Positions 1-5,592 of a stretch of DNA of 5,926 nt are shown here, one piece after another. The stretch spans positions 1-5,926 of the forward strand of contig JAEYNI010000229.1 of the NCBI GenBank assembly GCA_023412635.1, in the 5' to 3' direction. Under the pieces are notes generated by a model that was given only the letters and a program-made list of their open reading frames with translations, ran no database searches and was not told where the DNA came from. The translations under genes were made by a program, and so were the position numbers. Numbering within the stretch: position 1 is the stretch's first letter; every line of letters starts with the position of its first letter. Origin of the DNA: Bacillota bacterium. Its GTDB lineage: Bacteria > Bacillota > Clostridia > Acetivibrionales > DSM-1351.

Positions 1-274
1 TGACAACAATAGCCTCCATTTCATTTTCCTTGAACTTGATAAGGCCCTTAGTCGTCTCATATATCTTTGATAGTAAATCGTGCCTTTTTTGAAAAGCGTC
101 TTCTATGTTTCCAATTGCTTGGTTAATCGACTCTTTTTTGTGAACCGCCGACGCTTGAATGCTCCATATTAATCCAAGTGTTAGTAAAATAAACAAACCT
201 GCCGCTAACCCTATATCCTCAGTAAAATAATATAAGGCTGAACTTGCAATTATAATTAGGACAAATCTAAACAT
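1..274 (-). CDS. LemA-family protein, C-terminal part missing (runs off left edge)
   Basis: Open frame from ATG at 274 to the window edge (91 codons seen, no stop). A strong AGGAGG (284-289) lies 9 nt upstream, inside the 3' end of the preceding gene, so translation is probably coupled. Residues about 3-17 and 22-41 are hydrophobic and should be membrane segments. After them comes a charged helical stretch with IEDAFQKRHDLLSKI (57-71) and TTKGLIKFKENEMEAI (74-89). These resemble the LemA core, where an AW/AF-x-qR-x-DLI-x-N-L motif is followed by VKGyxxhE and an alternating E-A-I/V stretch. LemA proteins are membrane-anchored coiled-coil proteins of poorly known function. The partner just upstream is a DUF3137 protein, and LemA/DUF3137 pairs are a known combination, which supports both calls. 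The sequence is a divergent LemA, and only about half of a usual length of roughly 180-200 residues is visible. Confidence 0.8.
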   Translation of the reverse strand, partial: MFRFVLIIIASSALYYFTEDIGLAAGLFILLTLGLIWSIQASAVHKKESINQAIGNIEDAFQKRHDLLSKIYETTKGLIKFKENEMEAIVV

Positions 275-1199
275 TTCGTTGTTCCTCCTGACTCTTGTTT
301 TCTGTCATCCATATGTGCTTATCAATATTCAGCTCCTCAACCACGGCCCCTATCAATTTGAAAATATCCATCTGTCTTCTGATGATCTCACCAGTTATTT
401 TCTTGCGTAAAGCAGGTTCAAGAAAATTCTTATTGCCCTTAAAAGCTATATAGAGCTTGTCTTTAAAGAATAGAAATGAAATCAAATTTTTATGTTTGGC
501 GTCAAAATCAAGCATTCTGGACATTAAGGCGGGTGTAAGAATATATCGGGCTGTAACGGGGTCTTCGGAATATGTACTAAATCTTTTATTAAACTCACCG
601 GTATCAGTTTGGATTTTTTCTTCTTTAAAATCCATGCTTCCAAAATCTCTTATCAGTGATGGTCTGACAAACAGCCTGGATTCAATATTTTTATTGTTTT
701 TAAAAATAAAGAAATACCCATGAAATAATTTCTTAGGGAGTCTTGCCCCTAGGAACTGATTTTTCAATACTTTAATTTCCGAAAAATCAAAGTATGTATT
801 GCTAATGTACCCGCTGATATTATTTGTTACATCGATATTGCTCCCCTTTCTAATCAGATAAGTCTGATAAACTGTTTCAGCATCTATCTTTGCTTCATTA
901 TGATAAGTCCATTCGGGATACAGGTTCCTTAAAACATCTTTTATTATAAATTCGTTATATATCTTATTGAAATTCCCTTTTTTACTTTTCAAAATGTAAT
1001 ATAAAGCATAGATAACCGGAAGACACCCATACCTTATCGTTCTACTGGGAACATTAAAATTGTCACGTAGATAAAATGCCACCTTTAAATAAAGTATTAC
1101 AAATAGAATTATGATTACAGCATTTACAATAAACAGCTTTAACCTTCTCAAATTTAAATCTTTGAGCTTCAAATCCAATTCTTTAATATTTAAATCCAA
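267..1199 (-). CDS. DUF3137-family membrane protein (LemA partner)
   Basis: About 310 aa. I place the start at TTG 1199 because a GGAGG (1208-1212) sits 8 nt before it. The in-frame TTG at 1223 (318 aa) follows a stop codon directly and has no ribosome-binding site. Numbering from 1199, residues 1-20 form charged, leucine-rich heptads (ELDLNIK-ELDLKLK-DLNL). Membrane segments lie at about 21-39 and 55-71, and a soluble domain fills the rest. That domain carries DUF3137 hallmarks: FHGYFFIFKN (159-168), LFVRPSL (176-182), then FNKRFSTYS followed by EDPVTARYILTPALM (about 203-226), and LYIAF (249-253). The function of DUF3137 is unknown, but members often sit beside LemA genes, as here, where the stop overlaps the LemA start by 8 bp. 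The two proteins probably act together at the membrane; that is inference. I find no convincing promoter in the spacer upstream. Confidence 0.88.
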   Translation of the reverse strand: MDLNIKELDLKLKDLNLRRLKLFIVNAVIIILFVILYLKVAFYLRDNFNVPSRTIRYGCLPVIYALYYILKSKKGNFNKIYNEFIIKDVLRNLYPEWTYHNEAKIDAETVYQTYLIRKGSNIDVTNNISGYISNTYFDFSEIKVLKNQFLGARLPKKLFHGYFFIFKNNKNIESRLFVRPSLIRDFGSMDFKEEKIQTDTGEFNKRFSTYSEDPVTARYILTPALMSRMLDFDAKHKNLISFLFFKDKLYIAFKGNKNFLEPALRKKITGEIIRRQMDIFKLIGAVVEELNIDKHIWMTENKSQEEQRNV

Positions 1200-1205
1200 T
1201 TCCTT
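1150..1205 (-). repeat. Three 21-bp units encoding heptads at the start of the DUF3137 protein
   Basis: AAATCCAATTCCTT at 1192-1205, AAATCCAATTCTTT at 1171-1184 and the decayed AAATTTAAATCTTT at 1150-1163 (plus-strand reading) are spaced exactly 21 bp apart. On the coding strand each gives one heptad, (K)ELDLNI, (K)ELDLKL and (K)DLNLRR. They probably arose by tandem duplication and form a short amphipathic or coiled-coil N-terminus in front of the first membrane helix. The most 5' unit overlaps the start codon, so extra units could alter translation initiation. Confidence 0.6.
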
Positions 1206-1484
1206 ATCCTCCAAAATACTCAATTAATTGAACATATATTACATAAAAAAACTTATTCCTGCTTTTCCCTCCCTATTTTTTACTTCAAATACATTTTCCA
1301 ATTGATTCATTCTATAAAAGAAGAAAAAATCCTTTTTTACAACATATTTAGTATTTTTTTTGCAAGCTTTATACATATGTCCAATACATATTTTCGGATA
1401 CGTTTGTATTAAGCATACTAATATTTGGGAAATATAGGCAATTAAATTACAGTCTATGTTAAGATATTCCAGAGGTGAAATTTT
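1200..1484. other. AT-rich spacer between divergent genes, no gene supported
   Basis: This stretch must hold the promoters of the DUF3137/LemA pair (minus) and the 201-aa gene (plus). I see no -35/-10 pair with good spacing for either strand. Short symmetric pieces are present, namely ATATTT-GGG-AAATAT (1421-1435) and ACATATGT (1373-1380), but both are within chance expectation for this base composition. A 45-codon minus-strand frame (1239-1376) has no ribosome-binding site and a composition set by A/T runs, so I do not call it. Confidence 0.5.
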
Positions 1485-2090
1485 ATGGAATTATTACCCA
1501 ATAAAATTAATATAATTATAGGTTATTTAAAAAAATCAGGATTGATTTCTACAGATTTGATTTACAGGATTTATTTTATGAACATCTTCGGTTCAAAGCT
1601 TTATTTCAGGCATAAAATAGAATCTTACCGTTCCTGTGCCTTTTGCAAGCATCTTAGTTATGACAGGATAATAAAAAAATATGTTTGTTCTCATGGAGAA
1701 TATGAAGCCAGCAGTTCTCTGGTGCCTTGTATTATACCTGATCCCACGCTGATGTTGGGTCCCTCCTATATTGAAGAGGAGGAGCAGGTTCCTTGGCTTT
1801 TCAAGGCCCCTTGCCATAACTTTGAGGTTCTTGATTCGAAAAATTATTACAGAAATTTCATTTCAACAAATCTAAACAACAGTGTTATAAAGCTGGAGGC
1901 CCTTGAAGGAATAATGCTTGGTAGCTGTTCAGGTAGTATTCCCTGCCATATCTGTGCTTCAGTTAATAAAGAGGCTTTTGCAAAGTGCAGATATACTTCC
2001 AAGTCGAAGGAATTGGGGAAATGTGGGGTAATTTATGATAATCTTAATGGAATTTATAAGTCTGCTGATGAACTTTACAACGCATCCTAA
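1485..2090 (+). CDS. Cysteine-rich protein of unknown function (201 aa)
   Basis: ATG at 1485 is preceded by AGAGGTG (1471-1477) at 7 nt, a good ribosome-binding site. I do not recognise the family. The protein has no signal peptide and no clear membrane helix; the first 45 residues are mostly hydrophobic and basic. Ten cysteines fall in two groups: C51, C54, C68 (followed by H70) and C82, then C148, C154, C157, C168 and C180, with C110 between them. The spacing CAFCKH-x11-C-SHG suggests a zinc-binding knuckle, and the second group, PCHIC-x10-C-x11-C, could hold a second metal or cluster. These site assignments are inference from spacing. An acidic EEEE run sits at 97-100. The gene stands alone on its strand, and its stop codon overlaps that of the convergent 58-aa gene by 4 bp. 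That neighbour also starts its cysteine set with CxxCKH. It could be a metal-binding or regulatory protein. Confidence 0.82.
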   Translation: MELLPNKINIIIGYLKKSGLISTDLIYRIYFMNIFGSKLYFRHKIESYRSCAFCKHLSYDRIIKKYVCSHGEYEASSSLVPCIIPDPTLMLGPSYIEEEEQVPWLFKAPCHNFEVLDSKNYYRNFISTNLNNSVIKLEALEGIMLGSCSGSIPCHICASVNKEAFAKCRYTSKSKELGKCGVIYDNLNGIYKSADELYNAS

Positions 2091-2263
2091 GGTCTTTTTT
2101 GCTTTACCTCGTATGCCTGGCAAGGTTTTCCGGAGGATTGAAAAACAACCAGCGACGGTATTTGCCTGGATTTAAAGCCAAAGGCCCGACAACCGTATGG
2201 CATATTTTTTTCCCATGTAATAAAGTAGTGCTTACAATTTCGGCAATTGATTTTTTCGGTCAT
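2087..2263 (-). CDS. Small conserved four-cysteine protein (58 aa), last gene of the operon
   Basis: ATG at 2263 overlaps the TGA of the DUF1667 gene as ATGA, with AAAGGA directly before it, so it is translationally coupled. The stop is TAG at 2087-2089. Cysteines lie at C7, C10, C25 and C48 in the pattern CRNCKHYFITW, PYGCRAFGFKSR, then SSGKPC near the end. I recognise this pattern (CKHyxiTW, fPyGCRAxGFKSr, PS-VV-xSSGxxC) from small conserved proteins of anaerobic bacteria such as Desulfovibrio and Geobacter relatives. From memory, some database entries label them uracil-DNA glycosylase, which looks unfounded for a protein this small. Four conserved cysteines suggest a zinc or iron-sulfur site. 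The start is fixed by the coupling and the motif begins right after it. Its placement hints at a shared redox or metal role with the three genes before it, but it may simply be carried along. The 3' end overlaps the convergent 201-aa gene. Confidence 0.85.
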   Translation of the reverse strand: MTEKINCRNCKHYFITWEKNMPYGCRAFGFKSRQIPSLVVFQSSGKPCQAYEVKQKRP

Positions 2264-2631
2264 TCCTTTAGTACCTGCTTGGTAGTGATTATATCGGCTC
2301 CAGTATCCAGTATGTTGCTGACGATAACCTGATGAAAGTCAACAGGTGCCGTGAGTTCTATTGTTCTAAGCAGCTTGACAGCCTCCTTCATTTTTTCCTT
2401 TGGAATTGGCTTATTACTTCTGACACTGACCAAAGGAAGGGAACCTCCTTTAACTCTTATTGTTGAGGTCAGACTTCTTTGGGGATATTGTATCTCGTTC
2501 TCTGCGTAGGCTCTGCCGTTTCTGCATAAGGCATAATCTACATGTGTAACCTTGTTTTGTTCATCTATAAACACATTCATTCTACAGCCGTTCGGGCAAA
2601 CAATACATATTATCTCTTTTTTAGTTTCCAT
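2260..2631 (-). CDS. DUF1667 (COG3862) protein with CxxC motif, 123 aa
   Basis: ATG at 2631 has GGAGG (2641-2645) at 9 nt and lies within the last 11 bp of the oxidoreductase gene, so the two are translationally coupled. Residues 9-16 read CIVCPNGC and residue 36 adds a fourth cysteine in ALCRNGRAYAENE. The arrangement CxxCxxxC-x19-C resembles the [4Fe-4S] module at the N-terminus of molybdopterin oxidoreductases, so an iron-sulfur cluster is plausible. The rest fits DUF1667: a P-x-RSLTSTIRV strand, VSVRSNKPIPKEK (68-80), then a helical C-terminus. Members are about 115-125 aa and nearly always follow a GlpA-like dehydrogenase and an FAD oxidoreductase, as here. The role is unproven; a small electron-transfer or assembly subunit of the dehydrogenase is the best guess. 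Confidence 0.92.
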   Translation of the reverse strand: METKKEIICIVCPNGCRMNVFIDEQNKVTHVDYALCRNGRAYAENEIQYPQRSLTSTIRVKGGSLPLVSVRSNKPIPKEKMKEAVKLLRTIELTAPVDFHQVIVSNILDTGADIITTKQVLKE

Positions 2632-3907
2632 CTATGCAGACCTCCAGTTCACCGATATCTCTGAGTTCACTTGAATTCAGGTCTAAACGTATCATTTCAG
2701 CAGGGTTTAATGCCACATATTTTCTCTTCTTTATTATTTTATCTCCTGCTTTGAAAATAATTGTCCTTTCCCTATCAGGTTTAACCACTCTCATTGAAAA
2801 GGTAATTGTACTGTTGGGCCTGATTATCTGTGGCAATACGTATCTTATACCCTTGCCTGCCTTAACCGTTATTGCTTCCGGCTCATAGACAGCAGAACCT
2901 TCGCTTACCTTCCTGTCATCAATAATGTTTGTATTACAAGCATTTATATATTTAACTGCTGATGCTGCGGCAAGCTCACCTTCTGCCGATACATAATCCA
3001 CCAGGTCATGAACCTGCAAAACATTTCCGCAGGCAAAAATTCCGGGAATACTTGTCTGAAGGCTTTCATCTACACGGGCCCCTGCGGTTACACTATCAAT
3101 CTCAACTCCCGCATTTAAGGATAATTCATTCTCAGGAATAAGTCCTACCGACAGTATTAAGGTATCGCACTGGTATTTCCTTGAAGTTCCGCGGACAACA
3201 TTACCATTTTCATCTACCTTTGATATTGTAACTCCAGTAACTCTTTCCTTACCTTCTATATTAGTAACTGTATGGCTCAGCAAAAGAGGAATACCGAAGT
3301 CATCAAGGCACTGGGTTATATTTCTCTGGAGCCCGCTTGAATATGGAAGCTTTTCAACTACCGCCAATACATTTGCTCCCTCCAGGGTAAGTCTTCTGGC
3401 CATAATAAGACCTATATCCCCTGAGCCCAAAATAACAATGTTACTACCTATCATTACATTTCTGATATTTACAAGGTTTTGAGCTACACCAGCAGTAAAT
3501 ACTCCTGCAGGGCGGCTTCCCGGTATGCAAATAGCACCTCTGGTTCTCTCTCTGCAGCCCATGGCAAGTACAACGGCTTTTGCCTGATATACTCTGATTC
3601 CTTCAGGACTTATTGTTGTTACCGTCTTTTCACTGTCGATATCCTGTACCATAACGTTGGTTATTAATTCTATGCCCATTTCCAGCACCTTGTCTATGTA
3701 CCTCTTTGCATATTCCGGCCCGGTTAAGGCTTCATTGAACTTTATCAAACCAAAGCCATCATGAATACACTGATTTAATATACCGCCCGCAACAGGCTCT
3801 CTTTCCAAAATCAGTATATCTGCTATTCCTCTTTTTCTTGCCTCTATTGCGGCAGCCAGACCTGCCGGGCCGGCCCCGATTATTATTAAATCCTTATTGA
3901 TTAACAT
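2621..3907 (-). CDS. FAD/NAD(P)-dependent oxidoreductase, electron-transfer partner of the GlpA-like dehydrogenase
   Basis: 428 aa from ATG 3907, which has AAAGG about 9 nt upstream. An in-frame TTG at 3937 would add ten residues, but the FAD motif normally begins within a dozen residues of the start. Domains: FAD-binding GAGPAG (11-16) ending at the acidic ILERE; GGILNQCIHDGFG (41-53), typical of this subgroup; CRERTRGAICIPGSRPAGVFTAG (118-140); NAD(P)-binding GSGDIG (161-166); the second FAD contact FACGNVLQVHDLVD (291-304); and a C-terminal all-beta extension (about 340-428). The paired CxxC of thioredoxin reductases is absent, so this is not a disulfide reductase. In the conserved trio (for example TM1432-TM1434 of Thermotoga) it is thought to pass electrons between the dehydrogenase and NAD(H). 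It acts in the cytoplasm. It starts 98 bp after the stop of the preceding gene, the largest gap in the operon, and overlaps the next gene by 11 bp. The exact acceptor is unknown. Confidence 0.93.
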   Translation of the reverse strand: MLINKDLIIIGAGPAGLAAAIEARKRGIADILILEREPVAGGILNQCIHDGFGLIKFNEALTGPEYAKRYIDKVLEMGIELITNVMVQDIDSEKTVTTISPEGIRVYQAKAVVLAMGCRERTRGAICIPGSRPAGVFTAGVAQNLVNIRNVMIGSNIVILGSGDIGLIMARRLTLEGANVLAVVEKLPYSSGLQRNITQCLDDFGIPLLLSHTVTNIEGKERVTGVTISKVDENGNVVRGTSRKYQCDTLILSVGLIPENELSLNAGVEIDSVTAGARVDESLQTSIPGIFACGNVLQVHDLVDYVSAEGELAAASAVKYINACNTNIIDDRKVSEGSAVYEPEAITVKAGKGIRYVLPQIIRPNSTITFSMRVVKPDRERTIIFKAGDKIIKKRKYVALNPAEMIRLDLNSSELRDIGELEVCIDGN

Positions 3908-4005
3908 TTCTATCGACCTTTCTGCCAAGCACAACAATTACTCAGCTGTTATAAACTGTTTATCTTCAAGCTCCATAATTCTTTGTTTCCCAGCTCATAG
4001 GCTCG

Positions 4006-5472
4006 TTACTTAACCCGCCCGGTAAACAGCTTTGAGTCATTTCCTCTCATAGTTACCTCCTCGGGTTCAATTCCCTTTTGTTCCTTAAGAATATCAACAA
4101 TTCTGGTAAGGCAGTAACCTCCCTGGCATCTTCCCATCATTGGTCTTGCACGGTATTTTATACCTGCCAAGGTAGTAACTCCTAGGGGATTATTTATAGC
4201 GTCCAGGATTTCCTTCTTGGTAATACCCTCGCATCTGCAAATTATCTCACCGTAATCAGGACACTCTTTTATAAGCTTCTCCTTCTGCTCCAGAGTCAGC
4301 TCCCTGAAAGATACAATACCCTTCCTTGTTGAAATAAAGTCTTTCTTTTCAACAAGATTTTCCTTATTGAAAATTATATCTTTCACCATTCTTGCAATAG
4401 GTACAGAGGAAGTCAGTCCCGGTGATTCAATTCCAATAAGGTTGACCAGTCCGGGTACAACTTTAGATTCTTCTATTATAAAATCCCCGAAACCGCCGGA
4501 TTTTGGTCCTACAAGCTTTGATCTTATACCGGTATAGCTTCTTATTATATGTTTCATCTCAAGAGGAGGAAGCAGTTCCTTAGCCTCTCTAAATAATTGG
4601 TCCATTACATTTTTTGTGGCACTGTAGTCGCTCTTTGATTTAATATATTCTGCACTGGGACCTATGAGCATATTACCTTCAACAGTAGGTGTCAGATGTA
4701 CACCAAGTCCTCCTATACCGGGTCTGGGCACAGGGTAAACAGGCATGCTGAGATACTGGCTGGTTCTTTTGTCCAATATAAAGTATTCTCCGCGGCAGGG
4801 ATAGACAGTATACCCCTTCTCGCCTGCCAGCGATGCTATTCTGTCTGAATACAGCCCTGCACTATTTACTACATATCTACTGAAAAAATGCTTTCTGCCG
4901 GCACTAAGCCTGAAAAGATCGTCCCTCTTTGTTATACCGTTAACCTCTGTCTCAAAGAAAAACTTTACTCCGTTTTGTGCAGCATTTTCAGCAAGAGCTA
5001 CAGTGTAAATAAAAGGGCTCGTTATTGCTGTATTGGGAGACAGCATGGCGCCGATACCTCCAACGTGCGGCTCCAGTTTTTTAACCACAGGGGCGCCGAC
5101 GAATTCGAGCCCTTTCACGCCGTTTTTGCGGCCGTTCTCTATAAGCCTGTCAATGCCGGTGAAGTCGCTCTCATCGAAAGCAACGATCAGCTTTCCGGTT
5201 TTCTTATAGGGTACGTCCAGTTCCGAGCAGACCTTCTCGAAGCCTTCGTTGCCTTCCACGCAAAGCTTTGCCATGAGGCTTCCTGGTTTGTTGTTGAAGC
5301 CGGCGTGGACAACTGCGCTGTTCCGGCCGCTGGTTCCGGCAGCAACATCGCTTTCCTTCTCAAGTACTGCTATCTTTAGATCATATCTGGATAGTTCTCT
5401 GGCAACAGCACAACCTACAGCTCCAGCTCCAATTATAACTATATCATATGTGTTATCGATATTAGCTGTCAT
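4006..5472 (-). CDS. GlpA/LhgO-like FAD-dependent dehydrogenase with C-terminal BFD-type [2Fe-2S] domain
   Basis: 488 aa; ATG 5472 has GGGAGG (5477-5482) 4 nt upstream. An FAD-binding DAO fold opens with DIVIIGAGAVG (GxGxxG at 15-20) and VLEKE (36-40), followed by TSGRNSAVVHAG (47-58) and the C-terminal FAD contact GIESPGLTSS (347-356). A BFD-like [2Fe-2S] domain follows, with ligands C412 and C414 in CRCE and C449 and C454 in CQGGYC. This architecture matches anaerobic glycerol-3-phosphate dehydrogenase subunit A and the COG0579 family; the reaction would be sn-glycerol 3-phosphate to dihydroxyacetone phosphate. An L-2-hydroxyglutarate-type substrate cannot be excluded because no glpK or glpF is in view. 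As first gene of the operon it follows a long structured leader. Residues about 44-144 are encoded by DNA at about 56% GC (169 of 300 counted at 5041-5340), against 37-40% on both sides, with C-ending codons such as AAC, GGC and TTC, so part of the gene may have been replaced by recombination. Confidence 0.94.
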   Translation of the reverse strand: MTANIDNTYDIVIIGAGAVGCAVARELSRYDLKIAVLEKESDVAAGTSGRNSAVVHAGFNNKPGSLMAKLCVEGNEGFEKVCSELDVPYKKTGKLIVAFDESDFTGIDRLIENGRKNGVKGLEFVGAPVVKKLEPHVGGIGAMLSPNTAITSPFIYTVALAENAAQNGVKFFFETEVNGITKRDDLFRLSAGRKHFFSRYVVNSAGLYSDRIASLAGEKGYTVYPCRGEYFILDKRTSQYLSMPVYPVPRPGIGGLGVHLTPTVEGNMLIGPSAEYIKSKSDYSATKNVMDQLFREAKELLPPLEMKHIIRSYTGIRSKLVGPKSGGFGDFIIEESKVVPGLVNLIGIESPGLTSSVPIARMVKDIIFNKENLVEKKDFISTRKGIVSFRELTLEQKEKLIKECPDYGEIICRCEGITKKEILDAINNPLGVTTLAGIKYRARPMMGRCQGGYCLTRIVDILKEQKGIEPEEVTMRGNDSKLFTGRVK

Positions 5473-5486
5473 TTAACCTCCCAAGC

Positions 5487-5540
5487 CACCGAAGGTGGCT
5501 TTGACACTTTTAGTGGCTTTGAGCCGCTTAGCGGCACAAA
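5487..5540. repeat. Three tandem 18-bp hairpin repeats
   Basis: On the plus strand the three units are CACCGAAGGTGGCTTTGA (5487-5504), CACTTTTAGTGGCTTTGA (5505-5522) and GCCGCTTAGCGGCACAAA (5523-5540). Each forms a short stem with a 3-nt loop: CACC/GGTG, CACT/AGTG and GCCGC/GCGGC. Units 1 and 2 share the exact 10-mer GTGGCTTTGA spaced 18 bp apart. The first stem extends to 8 bp (5483-5490 with 5494-5501). Paired positions change together between units, which suggests that structure is kept rather than sequence. The array ends 5 bp before the ribosome-binding site of the operon's first gene. Confidence 0.8.
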
Positions 5541-5545
5541 ATGTT

Positions 5546-5592
5546 AGGTTAGTTTGGAAGACGAGCTTTAGTGAAGTCTTTCAAATTAACCT
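5546..5592. repeat. Imperfect inverted repeat, 17-bp arms with 13-nt loop
   Basis: Arm AGGTTAGTTTGGAAGAC (5546-5562) faces GTCTTTCAAATTAACCT (5576-5592). As plus-strand RNA all 17 positions pair, with two G-U wobbles (5552/5586 and 5557/5581). As minus-strand RNA the same positions are A-C mismatches, leaving 15 pairs. In the operon mRNA this stem would cover most of the upstream GGAGG copy. It could equally be an arm of a small repeat element. Confidence 0.65.

Noticed and set aside
1239..1376. 45-codon minus-strand frame in the spacer upstream of the DUF3137 gene
   Set aside because: No ribosome-binding site, and the Lys/Phe-rich product follows from A/T runs in a stop-poor stretch. There is no recognisable motif.
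1421..1435. Palindrome ATATTT-GGG-AAATAT before the 201-aa gene
   Set aside because: Short A/T arms are expected by chance here, and there is no clear promoter to relate it to.
2064..2110. Bidirectional terminator between the convergent genes
   Set aside because: GGTCTTTTTT at 2091-2100 has a T-run, but I find no stable stem before it, and the genes overlap at their stops.
2099..2332. 77-codon plus-strand frame across the ends of the operon
   Set aside because: It lies antisense to the 58-aa gene and the DUF1667 gene, both supported by motifs, coupling and ribosome-binding sites.
3908..3937. N-terminal extension of the FAD/NAD oxidoreductase from TTG 3937
   Set aside because: The ATG at 3907 has its own AAAGG at good distance, and the FAD motif then starts at the usual position. 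The extension adds residues not expected in the family.
3938..3976. 12-codon minus-strand frame (MELEDKQFITAE) in the 98-bp gap between the first two operon genes
   Set aside because: Very short, with no ribosome-binding site and no match to anything known. The gap also has no terminator or promoter that I can see.
4888..5379. 163-codon plus-strand frame antisense to the GlpA-like gene
   Set aside because: A shadow made possible by the high-GC patch in the true gene. The minus-strand reading has the FAD motifs and the product has no known features.
5484..5535. Hairpins read as intrinsic terminators
   Set aside because: No T-run of five or more follows any stem on either strand, and on the operon strand they lie between the promoter and the first gene.
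5487..5540. CRISPR-like array
   Set aside because: Units are 18 bp and directly adjacent without spacers, the repeats are imperfect, and no cas gene is present.
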